64,000 nucleotides of DNA, taken from contig NZ_MVAG01000105.1 in the NCBI RefSeq assembly GCF_002177115.1, positions 62,001-126,000 on the forward strand, written 5' to 3'. How positions within the stretch are numbered: position 1 is the first letter of the stretch; every line of letters starts with the position of its first letter. The DNA is from Chryseobacterium mucoviscidosis. Its GTDB lineage: Bacteria > Bacteroidota > Bacteroidia > Flavobacteriales > Weeksellaceae. The translations under genes and the position numbers were made by a program. This document shows positions 63,534 to 64,000 of the stretch, piece after piece. The notes below the pieces were generated by a model. That model was not told where the DNA came from. It saw only the letters and a list, made by a program, of their open reading frames with translations, and searched no databases.

Positions 63534-64000
63534 TTGGAATTCTATCCATCCATCGAAAGATCAGACATTCAGGAAATAAAAAAGTTTCAGGAGCAAAAAC
63601 TTCAGGAACTTTTAACGTATCTTGAAACCCATTCACCTTTTTATCAAAGATTATTTAAGGAAAACAATATTAATATTGCTGATATTCAGACTTTGGAAGA
63701 TCTGCAAAAAATTCCGACCACAACGAAGAACGATATTCAGCAGCATAACGATGATTTTTTCTGTGTGACACCCGATAAAATTGTAGATTACAGCACAACA
63801 TCAGGAACACTGGGAGATCCTGTAACATTCGGATTATCAGATAACGATCTTGAAAGATTAGCCTACAATGAAGCTATTTCTTTTGCGTGTGCCGGAATAA
63901 AAAAAGGCGATGTAGTACAGATGATTACCACCATCGATAAAAGATTCATGGCGGGACTTGCCTACTTTTTAGGACTCAGAAAAATGGGAGCGAGTGTGGT
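63534..64000 (+). CDS. 5' part of a phenylacetate-CoA-ligase-like gene (truncated by window end)
   Basis: Open frame from TTG 63534 to the window end (155 complete codons): E-F-Y-P-S-I-E-R-S-D-I-Q-E-I-K-K-F-Q, L-E-T-H-S-P-F-Y-Q-R-L-F, L-E-D-L-Q-K-I-P-T-T-T-K-N-D-I, then Y-S-T-T-S-G-T-L-G-D-P-V-T-F-G-L-S. The T-T-S-G-T-x-G-x-P motif is the ATP/AMP-binding loop of adenylate-forming enzymes, and the Y-Q-R-L-F and K-I-P-T-T-T-K-x-D blocks are those of the phenylacetate-CoA ligase family. A TAA at 63525-63527 blocks any upstream start, so TTG is the only start. TAAATTTG at 63505-63512 is the likely -7. Confidence 0.8.
   Translation, partial: MEFYPSIERSDIQEIKKFQEQKLQELLTYLETHSPFYQRLFKENNINIADIQTLEDLQKIPTTTKNDIQQHNDDFFCVTPDKIVDYSTTSGTLGDPVTFGLSDNDLERLAYNEAISFACAGIKKGDVVQMITTIDKRFMAGLAYFLGLRKMGASV

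Overview
The window is a stretch of chromosome from a low-GC Bacteroidota, most likely a Chryseobacterium-like member of the Flavobacteriia (Weeksellaceae). Pointers are a type IX secretion C-terminal sorting domain, many Bacteroidota-type outer-membrane proteins and lipoproteins, promoters of the flavobacterial form (TTG at -33, TAnnTTTG at -7), starts without clear Shine-Dalgarno sequences, a CcoN-CcoO fusion, a type-2 IleS and a DksA-like protein with a degenerate zinc finger. I saw no tRNA, rRNA, CRISPR array, prophage or intact insertion sequence. Most of the window is core metabolism.

Layout: 1-2.9 kb holds the tail of a surface-polysaccharide locus (GT4 glycosyltransferase, flippase) and a lipoprotein, followed by serS (3.0-4.3) and a secreted T9SS protein. 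From 5.5 to 14.4 kb runs a complete cbb3 oxidase locus on the minus strand (ccoI, ccoS, fused ccoNO, ccoQ, ccoP, ccoG, FixH/CcoH, SafE-like protein) with a divergent Crp/Fnr-type regulator. From 15.2 to 18.2 kb lie panB, a small membrane protein, a pseudouridine synthase, a GH19 glycosidase and a small secreted protein. After a repeat-rich gap, 18.7-26.1 kb is a thiamine operon led by a TPP riboswitch (thiS, thiC, a TenI/ThiE-like gene, thiD, thiE, thiG, thiH, thiF). Then come a TonB-type receptor, a frameshifted outer-membrane protein gene, and acnA and acnB (29.3-34.7). A second TPP riboswitch precedes a TonB-dependent receptor (35.8-38.2), very probably the thiamine or precursor importer of the same regulon.

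From 38.4 to 45.7 kb are assorted envelope and metabolic genes (an HU-CCDC81-like membrane protein, a thioesterase, a D-2-hydroxyacid dehydrogenase, a serine hydrolase, an Ig-like lipoprotein, a haem-binding protein). A minus-strand group (46.3-48.9) carries a Nudix hydrolase, xerD, dCMP deaminase and enoyl-CoA hydratase. Catalase and oxyR are divergent at 49.0-51.6. metK follows, with a leader that reads as a SAM-II riboswitch directly behind a near-perfect promoter. Next are an ECF sigma factor with an unlisted-size 44-codon ORF behind it, a HAD phosphatase, trpS, a minus-strand group with lspA and the DksA-like gene, ileS, and the 5' part of an acyl-CoA-ligase-like gene running off the right end.

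The least explained parts are the intergenic elements: a perfect 42-bp inverted repeat enclosing a tandem repeat at 26.06-26.39 kb, a 21-bp perfect GC-rich palindrome at 18.27 kb, a repeat family with copies at 18.4, 18.5 and 57.2 kb, and a stem-loop repeat shared between 26.2 and 63.3 kb. Other points of interest are the alternative helix in the second TPP leader, the SAM-II candidate, and several genes whose -7 element sits only 6-7 nt before the start codon.
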